Shown piece after piece: positions 1 to 10,790 of a stretch of DNA of 64,000 nt. The stretch comes from Pseudoxanthomonas sp. CF125 (GTDB taxonomy: Bacteria > Pseudomonadota > Gammaproteobacteria > Xanthomonadales > Xanthomonadaceae), in NCBI RefSeq assembly GCF_900104085.1, contig NZ_FNLD01000004.1:124001-188000 (forward strand), read 5' to 3'. How positions within the stretch are numbered: position 1 is the first letter of the stretch; each line of letters starts with the position of its first letter. The position numbers and the translations under genes were made by a program. The notes below the pieces were generated by a model that saw only the letters and a list, made by a program, of their open reading frames with translations, was not told the origin of the DNA and ran no database searches.

Positions 1-1
1 G

Positions 2-271
2 ATCGGCGATGAGCTTTTCCTCAAGACCGATGCGGCCACCGTCGAAGCTTTCGAGCAGGCGGGCGGGCATCCTTTCGTCTACCAGGGCAAGGGCAAGCCG
101 GTGACGATGAGCTACTGGTTGCCGCCCGCCGAGGCGATGGAGTCTTCGCAGGCGATGCGCCCTTGGGCGAGGTTGGCCTATGAGGCTGCGGTGCGGAAGA
201 ACTCCGAAAAGAAGCCTCTGAAGAAAGCGGCGAAGAAAGGCGCGAAGAAGACAGCGAAAAAAGTCGAATGA
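2..271 (+). CDS. TfoX N-terminal-domain protein, 5'-truncated by window edge
   Basis: An open frame enters from the left edge and ends at TGA 269-271, with no start inside the window. The visible 89 residues contain GDELFLKTD, HPFVYQGKGKPV and MSYWLPP, the pattern of the TfoX/Sxy N-terminal domain. That domain family is linked to competence regulation, but many members are standalone and uncharacterised. A lysine/alanine-rich tail of about 20 residues (KKPLKKAAKKGAKK) follows and could bind nucleic acid. Family assignment is fairly safe; function is not. No partner gene is visible on its left side. Confidence 0.75.
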   Translation: MGDELFLKTDAATVEAFEQAGGHPFVYQGKGKPVTMSYWLPPAEAMESSQAMRPWARLAYEAAVRKNSEKKPLKKAAKKGAKKTAKKVE

Positions 272-354
272 CTAGTCGATTCGATACATTTCTGTTTTAT
301 CGAATTGCGGAAGAAGTACAACCAGGACTGTAGACACGCAAGAAACACTGAGCT

Positions 355-507
355 CCGTTCGTGGTGAGCCTGTCGAACCACGCCTTTGCCACAAGCCCGC
401 GCTTGCGACACGTCGCTTCATCGCGAAAAGCGTGGTTCGACAGGCTCACCACGAACGGTTCGGCGGGTTAATCCACGAGCCGGTTCGGCAGGCTCGCCAC
501 GAACGGG
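355..507. repeat. Intergenic repeat cluster (family F), inverted pair plus third copy
   Basis: A 29-nt unit at 355-383 (core CGTTCGTGGTGAGCCTG) recurs as an exact reverse complement at 430-458. A third, diverged copy lies at 478-507. The first two can form one long stem with a loop of about 46 nt. The cluster sits between the converging ends of the TfoX-domain and DUF72 genes. It looks like a REP/BIME-type element and may also act as a bidirectional terminator (inference). Confidence 0.75.
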
Positions 508-518
508 ATCAATTGTCG

Positions 519-1385
519 TTACCGCGAGGCGATTGCGCCCAGGCGTTCGAGCAAAGCTATCGCAGCGGCGGGATTCCGCTCTTTGGCGCTGCTGATGAAA
601 TAGAGAAAGACTTCGCGCGGGCGTTTTGCTGCGGCGCTAGTTTCTATATGCGGAAGATCCGCCGGATCGTCGCCTTGCGACCAGCGCATGGCGCGCTCGG
701 CCCATTGGTCGAGCGCGGCGCCCGGGTAGCCGGTCACGATCCCGGCTTGCGAGCGCATCAGCCGCGCATAGACGAAATCGGCGGTGAGATCGGCGAAGGA
801 GGGATGCTCTTCCGAGTCGGTGAATACCGTCGCCAGGCCGTGTTCGCGTGCCAGCGCCAGATAATCCTTGTCCACGAACGCCGGATCGCGTACGTCCAGC
901 ACGTGCCGCAGCTTGCGCCCGGAATATTCGGCGGGCAGCAATCCGACGAAGGCCTTGAACTCCTCGGCATCGATGCGTTTGCCTTTGTCGAACTGCCAGA
1001 CCAGCGGCCCCAGCTTGTCGCCGAGTTCGACGATCCCGCCGATGAAATCCTCGATCTGGTGGCCGGTTTTCGACAGCGCCTTCGATTCCATGATCCGCTG
1101 CGGCGCTTTGGCCGAGAACACGAAGCCCTCCGGCGTTTCATCGCGCCATTTGGCGTAGGTGGCAGGCTTTTGGACGCCGTAATAGGTGCCGTTGACCTCG
1201 ATGGAATTCAGCTGCCTGCTGGCGTATTCCAGCTCGCGCCGCTGCACCAGCCCCGCCGGATAGAACATGCCGCCGCGCCACGGCGCGTAAGTCCAGCCGC
1301 CGATGCCGACGCGGATGCGCGACGGCATCGGCGGCGGCGGGGAAGAAAAAAGATCGGACGTGGGTTTGTCTTTGCGTGGGCTCAT
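519..1385 (-). CDS. DUF72 family protein
   Basis: This 288-residue protein has the DUF72 signature near its N-terminus (RVGIGGWTYAPWRGGMFYP), followed by RQLNSIEVNGTYYGVQKP, FVFSAKAPQRI, a central LGPLVWQF segment and a C-terminal PREVFLYFISSAKERNP stretch. DUF72 proteins adopt a TIM-barrel fold and have no firmly assigned reaction. The ATG at 1385 overlaps the TGA of the upstream VOC gene as ATGA, so the two are probably translationally coupled. The frame stays open further upstream, but only through the VOC gene in another frame, so the MSPRKDK start is preferred. Confidence 0.9.
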   Translation of the reverse strand: MSPRKDKPTSDLFSSPPPPMPSRIRVGIGGWTYAPWRGGMFYPAGLVQRRELEYASRQLNSIEVNGTYYGVQKPATYAKWRDETPEGFVFSAKAPQRIMESKALSKTGHQIEDFIGGIVELGDKLGPLVWQFDKGKRIDAEEFKAFVGLLPAEYSGRKLRHVLDVRDPAFVDKDYLALAREHGLATVFTDSEEHPSFADLTADFVYARLMRSQAGIVTGYPGAALDQWAERAMRWSQGDDPADLPHIETSAAAKRPREVFLYFISSAKERNPAAAIALLERLGAIASR

Positions 1386-1828
1386 TCTGCCTTCCAGGGA
1401 TCGTAACTGCCGAACCACCAGAGATGTCCTTCCGGGTCGCGGCAAGAATAACCGCGTCCGCCGTAAGCCTGGTCGGCGATCTCCATGACGATGGCTGCGC
1501 CAGCAGCCTTGGCCTGCGCGTAGTGCGCATCGGCGTCGGTGACGATCACGCAGGGGCTCTGGGTTTCGCGCAGGCCGATGTCTTGTGGCTGCACGATTTG
1601 CTTTCCCCATTCGCTGACGTTGTCGGCCGACCCCAGCATGATCATGCCGTTGCCGAAGGTCAGCTGTGCGTGATGCACGGTGTCGCCGTCGGCGTAGACC
1701 GCATTCCTGCTGAAGCCGAAGGCCTTGCACAGCCAGTCGATGGCGGCGTGCGCATCCCGGTAACGCAGGCAGGGAATGATGGTGCTGGTGGTGTCGGCGG
1801 CAAGCGTCATGGGATTGGCTCCTGGCAT
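1382..1828 (-). CDS. VOC-family (glyoxalase/bleomycin-resistance-like) protein
   Basis: The product is a 148-residue single-domain protein of the vicinal-oxygen-chelate superfamily, PhnB-like subgroup. Recognisable parts are IIPCLRYRDAHAAIDWLCKAFGF at the N-terminus, HAQLTFGNGMIMLG in the middle, and YSCRDPEGHLWWFGSYDPW at the C-terminus; the last gives the usual Glu/His metal-ligand environment. Substrate cannot be predicted. Translation could start at 1828 or at an internal ATG at 1810. It lies between an AraC regulator and the DUF72 gene, all on the minus strand, and overlaps the latter by 4 bp. Confidence 0.88.
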   Translation of the reverse strand: MPGANPMTLAADTTSTIIPCLRYRDAHAAIDWLCKAFGFSRNAVYADGDTVHHAQLTFGNGMIMLGSADNVSEWGKQIVQPQDIGLRETQSPCVIVTDADAHYAQAKAAGAAIVMEIADQAYGGRGYSCRDPEGHLWWFGSYDPWKAE

Positions 1829-1887
1829 GGGCGTGCGTGCATCCTGGGTCGTTCTGCGGCGCGGGTCTTGTAGATTTCCGCGGGGGT

Positions 1888-2697
1888 TTACCGTAAGGCG
1901 ATATGGCCGTTGAAGGCATCGCGCTGACGGCTGAAGGCGGCAGGGCTGAGCCCCGAGAATTCACGGAATTCGTGGCTCATGTGGGCCTGGTCGTGATAGC
2001 CGCAATCCAGCGACAGGCCGGCCCAGTCGATGCGGTCGCGGTTTTCGGTGGCCGCGACGACCTGATGGAAACGCCTGAGGCGCAGGTAGCGCTTGGGAGT
2101 GATGCCGACCTGCTGGCGGAAGCGTTCTCCCAATTGGCGCGGCGAGCAGCCACGATCATGCGCGGCGGCAGTCAACGCGCCGATGCGCGGATCCGAATCC
2201 AGAACAGCCAGCACGTGCAGAATGGGATGGTTCGGTACGGCCAGCGCTGAGCGTTTTTCCAGCCATCGCATGAGCAACGCCAATCGGTTGCGCGGGCCAT
2301 CGGCTTCCAGCAGCCGCTCGCGTAGCAGTGGGACGTCGTTGCCGGCAAGGTCCTGCAGATCGACGCTGTCGTTGGCCAGCCGGTCCATCCTTTCGCGGAA
2401 GAACATCGCTGCGCCGCCGGGGCGGAACACCACGCCCATGACCGCGACCTGCTCTTCGCTGTCGATGATGCTGCTGCGGGTGCGGGGACCGTCGAGCGTC
2501 GATCCGCTGAAGCGGGTGCAGCGGTATTGCTCGTCGTAGACGCGGGTCTGGTCCTCGGCCAGATTGATGATGAGCCCGGCATTGGCGACCGGCAGCACCC
2601 GTTCCAGGCGGTGCGATTGGAACGCAGCTTCCCAATCCCAGATCATCTCGACCAGGAGGTTGAGCGGCGCTTGCGGGACCAGCGACAGGAACTGCAC
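1888..2697 (-). CDS. AraC-family transcriptional regulator
   Basis: The 269-residue product has an N-terminal sensor region of about 150 residues (LVEMIWDWEAAF, IDSEEQVAVMGVVFRPGG) and a C-terminal AraC-type double helix-turn-helix (CSPRQLGERFRQQVG, then LSLDCGYHDQAHMSHEFREF). The frame is open to 2838, but the GTG at 2697 is preceded by a good ribosome site (AAGGGAGAAACCC) and begins at the conserved FLSLVPQAPL segment, so it is preferred. It is probably a one-component sensor controlling the VOC/DUF72 genes 60 bp downstream or the divergent LpxR-like gene. Both targets are inferred from position only. Confidence 0.88.
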   Translation of the reverse strand: MQFLSLVPQAPLNLLVEMIWDWEAAFQSHRLERVLPVANAGLIINLAEDQTRVYDEQYRCTRFSGSTLDGPRTRSSIIDSEEQVAVMGVVFRPGGAAMFFRERMDRLANDSVDLQDLAGNDVPLLRERLLEADGPRNRLALLMRWLEKRSALAVPNHPILHVLAVLDSDPRIGALTAAAHDRGCSPRQLGERFRQQVGITPKRYLRLRRFHQVVAATENRDRIDWAGLSLDCGYHDQAHMSHEFREFSGLSPAAFSRQRDAFNGHIALR

Positions 2698-2882
2698 GGG
2701 TTTCTCCCTTGGTTTCGGCAGGATAGTCCAGGCTACCGGCCGTTGCCATCTTGAGTGACCCAGGTCGCAGAGCTTGCGATCCCACATGCGGAAACGGGGA
2801 AAAACGGGGCTCTTCACATTGTTTTTAGCCGCGCGCATCTACATCTTAGGCGGCACCCCCACAAAACCCCATGGAAAATCCG

Positions 2883-3914
2883 ATGCTGAGAACAGGATGG
2901 CTGTTCCTGGCTGCGCTCGCCTGCGGCAACGCGCTGGCGGCCGACGCAGAGACATGCGAGAAACGCACCGACTTGCCGCCCACGGTCAATTTCCGTATCG
3001 ACAACGACCTGTTCGGCAAGCAGGACCAGGGCTACAGCAATGGCGTGCAGCTGACCCTGGTGTCGCCCAATCTGGTCGACTACACCGACGATCCCTGCCT
3101 GCCGCGCCTGGCGCGCTGGTTGAATCGCCATCTGGATGCGCTGACGCCGGAAGGCTTCGAGCAGCAGAACATGGTGGTGACCTTCGCCCACGGCATTTTC
3201 ACCCCGACCGATTACACCCGTAGCGACCTGGTCGTGGAAGACCGGCCCTATGCCGCGGCTTTGCTGGTCGGCCTGGGCTACAACGCCCGCAACGGCGACC
3301 ACCTGCGTACCACCCAGTTGCAGTTCGGCATCGTGGGTCCTTCGGCCCTGGGCGAGCAGGTGCAGAACGAGGTGCACCGCATCCTTGGCGATCCGCGGTT
3401 CGAAGGTTGGGACAATCAGCTCCGTGACGAACCGGTGGTCCGCCTGGTGCACGAGCGCATGCGCCGTTTCTCGCCCGACAATGGGGTTTGGGGCTGGGAT
3501 GCCATCACCCACTATGGCGGCAGTCTGGGCAACCTGGCCACCTACGCCAATGCAGGTGCGGAATTGCGCTTCGGACGCCATCTGCCCGACGATTTCGGCA
3601 GCACGCCGCTGCGTCCGGCCGGCGAAAATACCGCGCCCACGCCCAGCCGGCACGTAGGCGGCCCGTTCGGCATCCATATGTTTCTGACCTTCGATGCGCG
3701 CTGGGTGCTGTACGACATCACCCTGGACGGCAACACCTTCAAGCACAGTCACAGCGTGGACAAGAAGGCGCTGGTGGGCGAGGTGGGCTACGGCTTCGCG
3801 CTCACCAAGGGGCGCTGGAAGTTCGCATTGGCCCGCTACAACCGCAGCCGCGAATTCGAAGGACAGGTGGAGGCGCCGGTATTCGGCAGTTTCACCATCA
3901 GCCGGGCGTTCTAG
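2883..3914 (+). CDS. LpxR-like outer-membrane lipid A 3'-O-deacylase (DUF2219)
   Basis: The precursor has 343 residues with a signal peptide ([19 protein letters not shown]). The mature N-terminus carries the LpxR pattern [19 protein letters not shown], placing Asn41-Asp42 and Ser52 where the Salmonella enzyme has Asn/Asp and Ser. His103 ([10 protein letters not shown]) is a candidate for the catalytic His. The remainder alternates like a 12-strand beta-barrel and ends in aromatic-containing GSFTISRAF. LpxR removes the 3'-acyloxyacyl chain of lipid A in a calcium-dependent reaction. An alternative ATG 12 bp upstream lacks a ribosome site, whereas the chosen ATG has GGAAAA. It is transcribed divergently from the AraC gene. 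Confidence 0.82.
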   Translation: MLRTGWLFLAALACGNALAADAETCEKRTDLPPTVNFRIDNDLFGKQDQGYSNGVQLTLVSPNLVDYTDDPCLPRLARWLNRHLDALTPEGFEQQNMVVTFAHGIFTPTDYTRSDLVVEDRPYAAALLVGLGYNARNGDHLRTTQLQFGIVGPSALGEQVQNEVHRILGDPRFEGWDNQLRDEPVVRLVHERMRRFSPDNGVWGWDAITHYGGSLGNLATYANAGAELRFGRHLPDDFGSTPLRPAGENTAPTPSRHVGGPFGIHMFLTFDARWVLYDITLDGNTFKHSHSVDKKALVGEVGYGFALTKGRWKFALARYNRSREFEGQVEAPVFGSFTISRAF

Positions 3915-3943
3915 AATGCGTTGAACCCGTCTCCGGAATCGCC

Positions 3944-4423
3944 ATGAGCTGGACCACGCCCGATCTGTGCGACAACTATCCCGAAGCCGCCGTCGCCGAT
4001 CCGGTTTTCCGCGACTACGGAGGCATCCCGGCGTTCTGTGGACGCATCGTCACCATCGACTGCTTCGAGGACAACTCGCGGGTGCGCGATCTGGTCGCCA
4101 CCGACGGGCGCGGCAAGGTGCTGGTGGTGCAGGGCGGCGGTTCGCTACGGCGCTCGCTGCTGGGCGACATGCTGGCGGAAAGGGCCGTGGCCAACGGCTG
4201 GGGCGGTTTGCTCATCAACGGCTGCGTGCGCGACGTGGAGGCGCTGGCGAAACTGCCGCTGGGCGTAAAGGCGCTGGCCGCGTGTCCGGTCAAGACCGAG
4301 AAGATGGGGGTGGGCGGGGTGGATGTGGCGGTGGCCTTCGCCGGCGTCGAGTTCCTGCCGGGGCAGTGGTTGTACGCCGATGGCAACGGCGTGATCGTGG
4401 CCGAAAGGGATCTGCTCTTGTAG
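3944..4423 (+). CDS. rraA: RraA, regulator of ribonuclease activity
   Basis: The 159-residue protein begins [16 protein letters not shown] and carries the RraA core: [56 protein letters not shown] and a C-terminal [15 protein letters not shown]. coli RraA binds the RNase E C-terminal scaffold and inhibits it. The fold is shared with HMG/CHA aldolases, so an aldolase-like activity is an alternative. The TAG stop (4421-4423) is supplied by the intergenic repeat that starts here. The LpxR-like gene ends about 30 bp upstream, so co-transcription is possible. Confidence 0.92.
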   Translation: MSWTTPDLCDNYPEAAVADPVFRDYGGIPAFCGRIVTIDCFEDNSRVRDLVATDGRGKVLVVQGGGSLRRSLLGDMLAERAVANGWGGLLINGCVRDVEALAKLPLGVKALAACPVKTEKMGVGGVDVAVAFAGVEFLPGQWLYADGNGVIVAERDLLL

Positions 4424-4512
4424 GAGCTGCGTAAGCTGCGACTGGATATTCGGTATTGCGCATGCTTTTGCAAGTATGACGGTCCATGGGTCGCAGCTTA
4501 CGCAGCTCCTAC
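4420..4512. repeat. Inverted intergenic repeat pair (family C)
   Basis: A 23-nt unit (GTAGGAGCTGCGTAAGCT...) at 4420-4442 recurs as its reverse complement at 4490-4512, enclosing about 47 nt. The left arm contains the rraA stop codon. The right arm ends 15 bp before the ABC exporter start. It may act as a terminator for rraA and lie in the leader of the exporter transcript (inference). Confidence 0.75.
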
Positions 4513-4526
4513 GTGATAATGCGCGC

Positions 4527-6362
<1,836 letters not shown>

Positions 6363-6365
6363 TGT

Positions 6366-6501
6366 TCCTTCTCCCACCGGGAGAAGGTGCCCGAAGGGCG
6401 GATGAGGGAATGGAAAATCGGTGCTAGCAATCTTTTGCTAGCACGTCATTCTCATGCCCTCATCCGTCGCTGCGCGCCACCTTCTCCCGGTGGGAGAAGG
6501 G
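6366..6501. repeat. Inverted repeat pair (family D) enclosing a perfect hairpin
   Basis: CTTCTCCCACCGGGAGAAGG-type sequence at 6366-6410 recurs inverted at 6456-6501 (CCTCATCC...CTTCTCCCGG). At the centre lies a 10-bp perfect stem with a TCTT loop (GTGCTAGCAA/TTGCTAGCAC, 6421-6444). It separates the converging ABC exporter and DUF885 genes and is a good candidate for a bidirectional transcription stop. A partial copy of the same family lies at 30402-30424. Confidence 0.75.
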
Positions 6502-6508
6502 AAAAGCG

Positions 6509-8326
6509 TTACTGGATCGGCTGATCCAGCATCAGCTCACGCGCGAAGCGCACCGGCGGCGCGCCATACGACAGGATCTGGTCGTTGTAGGCCTTCAGGT
6601 TGAACTTGTTGCCCAGCTTGGCTTCCACCGCCTTGCGGGTGTCGAAGTGCTCCTGTACGCCGACGAAGTAGGTGGGCAACTGCGCCGAGGTCAGCTGCAC
6701 GCGTTTCCACTTCCCATCGGCCTCGCGCTCCTGCTGGAAGGTCTGGCGGACCATCAGGTCCATGGCCTGTTCCTTGGTCCAGTTATCCACATGCACGCCC
6801 TGGTCCAGGATCGCGTTGGAGATCGCGCGCAAGTAGAACTTCAGCTGCACCAAGTGGAACAGCGGATCGTTATCCATGTAACCGGCGTCGGTCATCATCT
6901 TCTCGGTGTACACCGCCCAGCCCTCGGCGAACATGCCCGAGCGCAGCACGCCGCGCAGGGTCGAGGGGAACTTGGCCGAATGCCAGCCTTCCAGGTAATG
7001 ACCCGGCGTGCCTTCGTGGATGCTGAGCAGGTGGATCATGCGGTTGTTGTATTCGCGCAGGAACGAATCGACCTGCTTGGCGTCCCATTCGTCGGGAATG
7101 GGCGATACCGCATAAAAGGTATCCAGGCCTTTGTCCAGCGGACCGGGTGAATCGCAGTAGGCCACGGACACGCCGCGCTGGAATTCCGGCATCAGGATGA
7201 TCTTGACCGGGGCGTCGGGCAGGGTGACCAGATCCTTCTCGCGGACGAAGTCGGTAGCCGATTTCAGTGCGGATTCGGCGGCTTCCACCACTTTGTCGCG
7301 TGCCGGCTTGTCGGCATAGGCCAGTTCAAGTGCGGCTTCGATCGCCTTCTGCTGCTGCTCGTCGCTGGGCGCATCCGGCATCTCCGGCGCGCCGGCCTTG
7401 TCCTTCAGCACGGTGCGGGCGATGCCGTACATCTCTTCGCGTACGCGCTTGAGTTCGCCTTCGGCGCGCTGCTTGATATCGGCGCGCGACAGCGAGGACA
7501 GCAGCGCGAACTGCAGCTTCTGGTCGTACAGCTTGGCGCCGATGCGGAAATCGCCCTTGGCGTTCGGCACCAGGGTCTTGTCCAGCCATTGCTGATGTTC
7601 GGCGATGGCCTTTTCGAGAGTGGCGGTGGCCTTCTCGGCACGCACGCGGTCGGCTTCGGGCAGTTCCTTCAGGTGCGGAGTGATGAACGTCCCGACGATG
7701 CTCAGTACGCCCTTGTTCTGCTTGGCCACGGTTTCGGCATGTATCTTCGGAACGCGCGCCGGATCCAGGTTCTCGCGCGCCTGCGCCAGCAAGGCCGGGA
7801 TCTTCTCCATGCGGGCCGTGGCGGAACGGATGCGGTCGGGCAACGGAGCGAATTCGCGCGCCATTAGATTGTAGATGGCGCCGCCAGTCAGGCCGCTGTA
7901 CACCTGCGGATCCCAGGCCCAGCTCTGCAGGGTTTCGGTGCCCCAGATGTCGTACTGCAACTGGTTGCGCAGGATCGCCGCGTCGACCTGGTTTTCGCGC
8001 GAGAGCTTGCTGGCGTCCAGCGCATCCAGTTCGGCCAGGATCTTCTTGCCGAAGTCCAGGCTCTTCTGGCGGCCGGCGGCGCTCAGATCGTCCAGCTCGC
8101 TGTCGTATTTGTGTTCGCCGATCTGGGTGGCGAAAACCGGCGACAGCTGGAACCAGCCATCCAGCGCACGTTTGGACAGATCGGCGAACTTTGCATCGGC
8201 TTGGGCGGTGTCGGTTGCGACGGTGGCCGTTTCGGTCGCTGCCGGGGCGGCGGCGGGCGCTTCTGCTTTCTGGCAGGCGGCGAGGGAGGAGAGCAGGGCG
8301 AGGGCGAGCAGACTGTGGCGCATCAT
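6509..8326 (-). CDS. DUF885-family lipoprotein, predicted metal-dependent hydrolase
   Basis: The 605-residue precursor has a lipoprotein signal with lipobox LAAC in its first 25 residues and an Ala/Thr-rich linker before the folded part. The long helical DUF885 domain follows (FQLSPVFATQIGEHKYDSELDD, LMAREFAPLPDRIRSATARM). Near residue 430 it has IHLLSIHEGTPGHYLEG, the conserved His-Glu...His motif of this family, which is thought to bind metal. Substrate is unknown; relatives include peptidase-like proteins. Two adjacent ATGs (8326 and 8323) follow a GGGAACC ribosome site. It ends next to a repeat-hairpin element. Confidence 0.88.
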   Translation of the reverse strand: MMRHSLLALALLSSLAACQKAEAPAAAPAATETATVATDTAQADAKFADLSKRALDGWFQLSPVFATQIGEHKYDSELDDLSAAGRQKSLDFGKKILAELDALDASKLSRENQVDAAILRNQLQYDIWGTETLQSWAWDPQVYSGLTGGAIYNLMAREFAPLPDRIRSATARMEKIPALLAQARENLDPARVPKIHAETVAKQNKGVLSIVGTFITPHLKELPEADRVRAEKATATLEKAIAEHQQWLDKTLVPNAKGDFRIGAKLYDQKLQFALLSSLSRADIKQRAEGELKRVREEMYGIARTVLKDKAGAPEMPDAPSDEQQQKAIEAALELAYADKPARDKVVEAAESALKSATDFVREKDLVTLPDAPVKIILMPEFQRGVSVAYCDSPGPLDKGLDTFYAVSPIPDEWDAKQVDSFLREYNNRMIHLLSIHEGTPGHYLEGWHSAKFPSTLRGVLRSGMFAEGWAVYTEKMMTDAGYMDNDPLFHLVQLKFYLRAISNAILDQGVHVDNWTKEQAMDLMVRQTFQQEREADGKWKRVQLTSAQLPTYFVGVQEHFDTRKAVEAKLGNKFNLKAYNDQILSYGAPPVRFARELMLDQPIQ

Positions 8327-8446
8327 TCCTATGGTTCCCGTTGCAGTGCGGCATCGCACGAAGGCCAAAAGCATAGGCAATCCTGCCGGCCAATGCATGT
8401 GCCTATGGCTTATGCTCGCGTCCACACCAGCGAGGGGAAGACGCTC

Positions 8447-8797
8447 ATGAAACACTCCGGAAGCTGCCATTGCGGCAAAGTCGCCTTCGAGCTCGAAGGC
8501 GACATCCACGAAGTCACCGACTGCAACTGCTCTCTGTGCCGGCGCCGCGGCGGATTGCTGTGGTTCGGCCCGCGCGAAGCGCTGACGCTGAAGACGCCCG
8601 AATCCGACCTGTCCACCTATACCTTCAACAAGCACCACATCCAGCATCGCTTCTGTGCGGCCTGCGGCGTTGCCCTGTTCGGTGAAGCCGACAATCCCAA
8701 GACCGGCACGAAGATGCTCGCGGTCAATGTGCGCTGCCTGCCGGATGTGGACCTCAAGACGCTCAAGGTGAACGAATTCGATGGCGCCAGCCTGTGA
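8447..8797 (+). CDS. GFA/CENP-V-type zinc-binding protein
   Basis: This 116-residue protein has the cysteine pattern of the GFA (glutathione-dependent formaldehyde-activating-enzyme-like) fold: SCHCGKV near residue 6, CNCSLCRRRGG near 29 and RFCAACGVALFG near 73. These cysteines bind structural and catalytic zinc. Family members act on small thiol adducts, but most are uncharacterised. The start has a ribosome site (GAGGGGAAG) 7 nt upstream. The stop codon overlaps the GTG start of the DUF2785 gene as GTGA, so the two are probably coupled. Confidence 0.9.
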   Translation: MKHSGSCHCGKVAFELEGDIHEVTDCNCSLCRRRGGLLWFGPREALTLKTPESDLSTYTFNKHHIQHRFCAACGVALFGEADNPKTGTKMLAVNVRCLPDVDLKTLKVNEFDGASL

Positions 8798-9714
8798 GTA
8801 CCGGGCGCGTCGATCAGGGCCGCTGGCTGCCGCGCGCGCTGCTCGGTTTCGCATTGCTGTTGCCGCTTTCGGCCCGGGCCGAAGACGCCTGTCCGCCGGA
8901 GGGTACCGATGCCGGTTCGCTGCAGTTGTTGAAGCAGCAGGATTTCAAGGTCGATGATGCGGCCACGCGCAACACGCTTGCGATAAGGCTGCTCGGTTGC
9001 CTGTCCAGTCCGGACCCCGCGCTGCGCGACGGCATCGCCTACGAGGCGCTCACTGCCTGGTTGCGCGGCAACGGGCTGGAAGCCGACACGCGCGTGCGAT
9101 TGCGCGACGATCTTTACGCGATGTTGCAGGCTCCCGATACGGAAGGCTTCGCACGGCCCTTCGCGGCGCTGGTGCTCTCCGAAGTCGCGCGCACCGACCG
9201 CATCGCTCCATGGATGACGCCGGCCGAACGCGTGAGCATGGTGGATCAGGCGACGGCCTATCTGCGATCGGTGCAGGACTATCGCGGATTCGACAATGCG
9301 CAGGGTTGGCGCCATGGCGTGGCGCACGGCAGCGACTGGTTGATGCAGTTGGCGCTCAATCCCGCATTGGAACGCCCGCAACTGGAAAGCATGCTGGCCG
9401 CGATCGCCGCCCAGGCGGTACCGGAAAGCGCGCACGCCTACGTGTTCGGCGAACCGGGCCGGCTCGCACGGCCGGTGCTCTATATCGCCAAGCGCGGCGT
9501 GCTGGCAGACGCCGACTGGTCGGCCTGGTTCCTGGGCTTGCCGGCACGCATCGGCGAGCGCGAAAAAGCCTATTCCGACACCGCCTGGCTGGCGCGGCGC
9601 CACGATCTGCTCGCGTTCCTGACCAGCGTGTATCTGGAGGCCGATCAGTCGGCCGATGCGCCGATCAAGGCGCTGAAGGGGCCCGTGGTGCTGGCTCTTA
9701 AAACCATTCCCTGA
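8794..9714 (+). CDS. DUF2785 family exported protein
   Basis: The 306-residue protein starts at GTG 8794, overlapping the preceding gene. It has a signal peptide (LPRALLGFALLLPLSARA) and then a helical domain matching DUF2785 in layout: LGCLSSPDPALRDGIAYEAL, FARPFAALVLSEVARTDR, YLRSVQDYRGFDNAQGWRHG and HGSDWLMQLALNP. The family has no established function; the conserved RGFD..GW.H..AH.SD core suggests a binding or catalytic pocket. It converges on the LysR gene downstream. Confidence 0.85.
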   Translation: MSTGRVDQGRWLPRALLGFALLLPLSARAEDACPPEGTDAGSLQLLKQQDFKVDDAATRNTLAIRLLGCLSSPDPALRDGIAYEALTAWLRGNGLEADTRVRLRDDLYAMLQAPDTEGFARPFAALVLSEVARTDRIAPWMTPAERVSMVDQATAYLRSVQDYRGFDNAQGWRHGVAHGSDWLMQLALNPALERPQLESMLAAIAAQAVPESAHAYVFGEPGRLARPVLYIAKRGVLADADWSAWFLGLPARIGEREKAYSDTAWLARRHDLLAFLTSVYLEADQSADAPIKALKGPVVLALKTIP

Positions 9715-9750
9715 TCACCCGCGCTTTTCCTACGGCAGTTGCCCACGGCA

Positions 9751-10677
9751 TCATCTTCCCAGCAACGCTGCAGGAATCGCCGGCATCGGCGTGCGTTCGT
9801 CCAGCGCTTCCTGCTTCATCCAGTCGATGAACAGTGCGGCGGCGGGGTTGAGCGGGCGATGGGTGGGATAGACCGCGTAGTAGGCGAAGCGCGCTTTCAG
9901 GGCCGGGCCGGGCAGGCGGATCAGTTCGTAGCGTTGCAGGTAGGGCATGACGATCTGCTTGCGCGCCAGGGCTGCGCCGATGCCGTACACCGCCGCGCGC
10001 ATGGCGTCGGTGCTGTCGCTGAAGATGTGCATGGGCGGCAGGTTCAGACCACGCACACCGGCGGCGCGGAACCAGTCGCGCCAGCCTTGCAGGGCCATGT
10101 CGCTCACCAGCGGTAGGGCGGCGATCTGGCGCGGTTCGCTGATCTTGTCGACGCCTGCCAGCGCTGGTGAGGCGACGGGGAATAGTTCGTCGTCCATCAA
10201 GTGGTGCGAAGTCAGGCCTGCCCATTGCCCGGCACCGTGGCGGATGGCCAGGTCGGGACCGTCGTCGTCGAAACGGGTCAAGGCGATGTTGGCGTCGATA
10301 TTGATGCGGATATTGGGATGCGCGGCGCAGAAGCGCGGCAGACGCGGCAGCAGCCAGCAATAAGTCAGCGAATGCAGGGTGGAAATACGTAGCGAGGTGA
10401 TGCTGCCGCTGTGGTGCAGGTTGGCGGCAACGGCAGCGATGTCGGTCATCGCGGCGGTAGCGGCATCGGCCAGCTGGCGGCCTTCCGGGGTCAAAGTCAC
10501 CCCGCGGGCGTTGCGCTGGAACAGCACCACGCCGAGGTTGGCTTCGAGCTTGCGCACATGGTGGCTGACCGCGCTGGCGGTCAGGTGCAGCTCTTCGGCG
10601 GCATGGGCGAAATTCTGGTGGCGCGCGGCGGCGGCGAAGACGCCAAGGGCGGGCAGCAGGGCGGGGCGCAGATTCAT
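9751..10677 (-). CDS. LysR-family regulator (GcvA-like)
   Basis: The 308-residue protein has an N-terminal winged helix-turn-helix (FAHAAEELHLTASAVSHHVRKLE, residues about 20-45, then LFQRNARGVTLTPEGR). The periplasmic-binding-like effector domain contains ARHGAG-type DLAIRHGAGQWAGL and GIGAALARKQIVMPYL, typical of the GcvA branch. It is transcribed divergently from an EamA transporter gene with 113 bp between the starts. That spacing implies it controls this exporter and itself. The inducer cannot be predicted. Confidence 0.92.
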   Translation of the reverse strand: MNLRPALLPALGVFAAAARHQNFAHAAEELHLTASAVSHHVRKLEANLGVVLFQRNARGVTLTPEGRQLADAATAAMTDIAAVAANLHHSGSITSLRISTLHSLTYCWLLPRLPRFCAAHPNIRINIDANIALTRFDDDGPDLAIRHGAGQWAGLTSHHLMDDELFPVASPALAGVDKISEPRQIAALPLVSDMALQGWRDWFRAAGVRGLNLPPMHIFSDSTDAMRAAVYGIGAALARKQIVMPYLQRYELIRLPGPALKARFAYYAVYPTHRPLNPAAALFIDWMKQEALDERTPMPAIPAALLGR

Positions 10678-10694
10678 GCGGGCTATTCCTGAGA

Positions 10695-10711
10695 CACAAG
10701 CCAGATTTGTG
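10695..10711. promoter_or_regulatory. Candidate LysR operator (CACAA-N7-TTGTG)
   Basis: A perfect interrupted palindrome, CACAA-N7-TTGTG, lies in the divergent LysR/EamA intergenic region, 18 bp upstream of the LysR start. It fits the T-N11-A rule for LysR recognition sites. Assignment is from position and symmetry only. Confidence 0.45.
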
Positions 10712-10790
10712 GCTGGCCCGGATAGTACGCGCTTGTGGGCCTGTGCGGTTCAAGGAAAATAGCCAACAGACACAAAGCGGGAGTGGTCCG

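Noticed and set aside
355..507. Possible CRISPR array
   Set aside because: Three copies only, in inverted orientation and unequal spacing, without cas genes; a REP-like cluster explains it.
2698..2838. Longer N-terminus for the AraC regulator
   Set aside because: The extension has no homology-like pattern and the GTG at 2697 has a good ribosome site directly in front.
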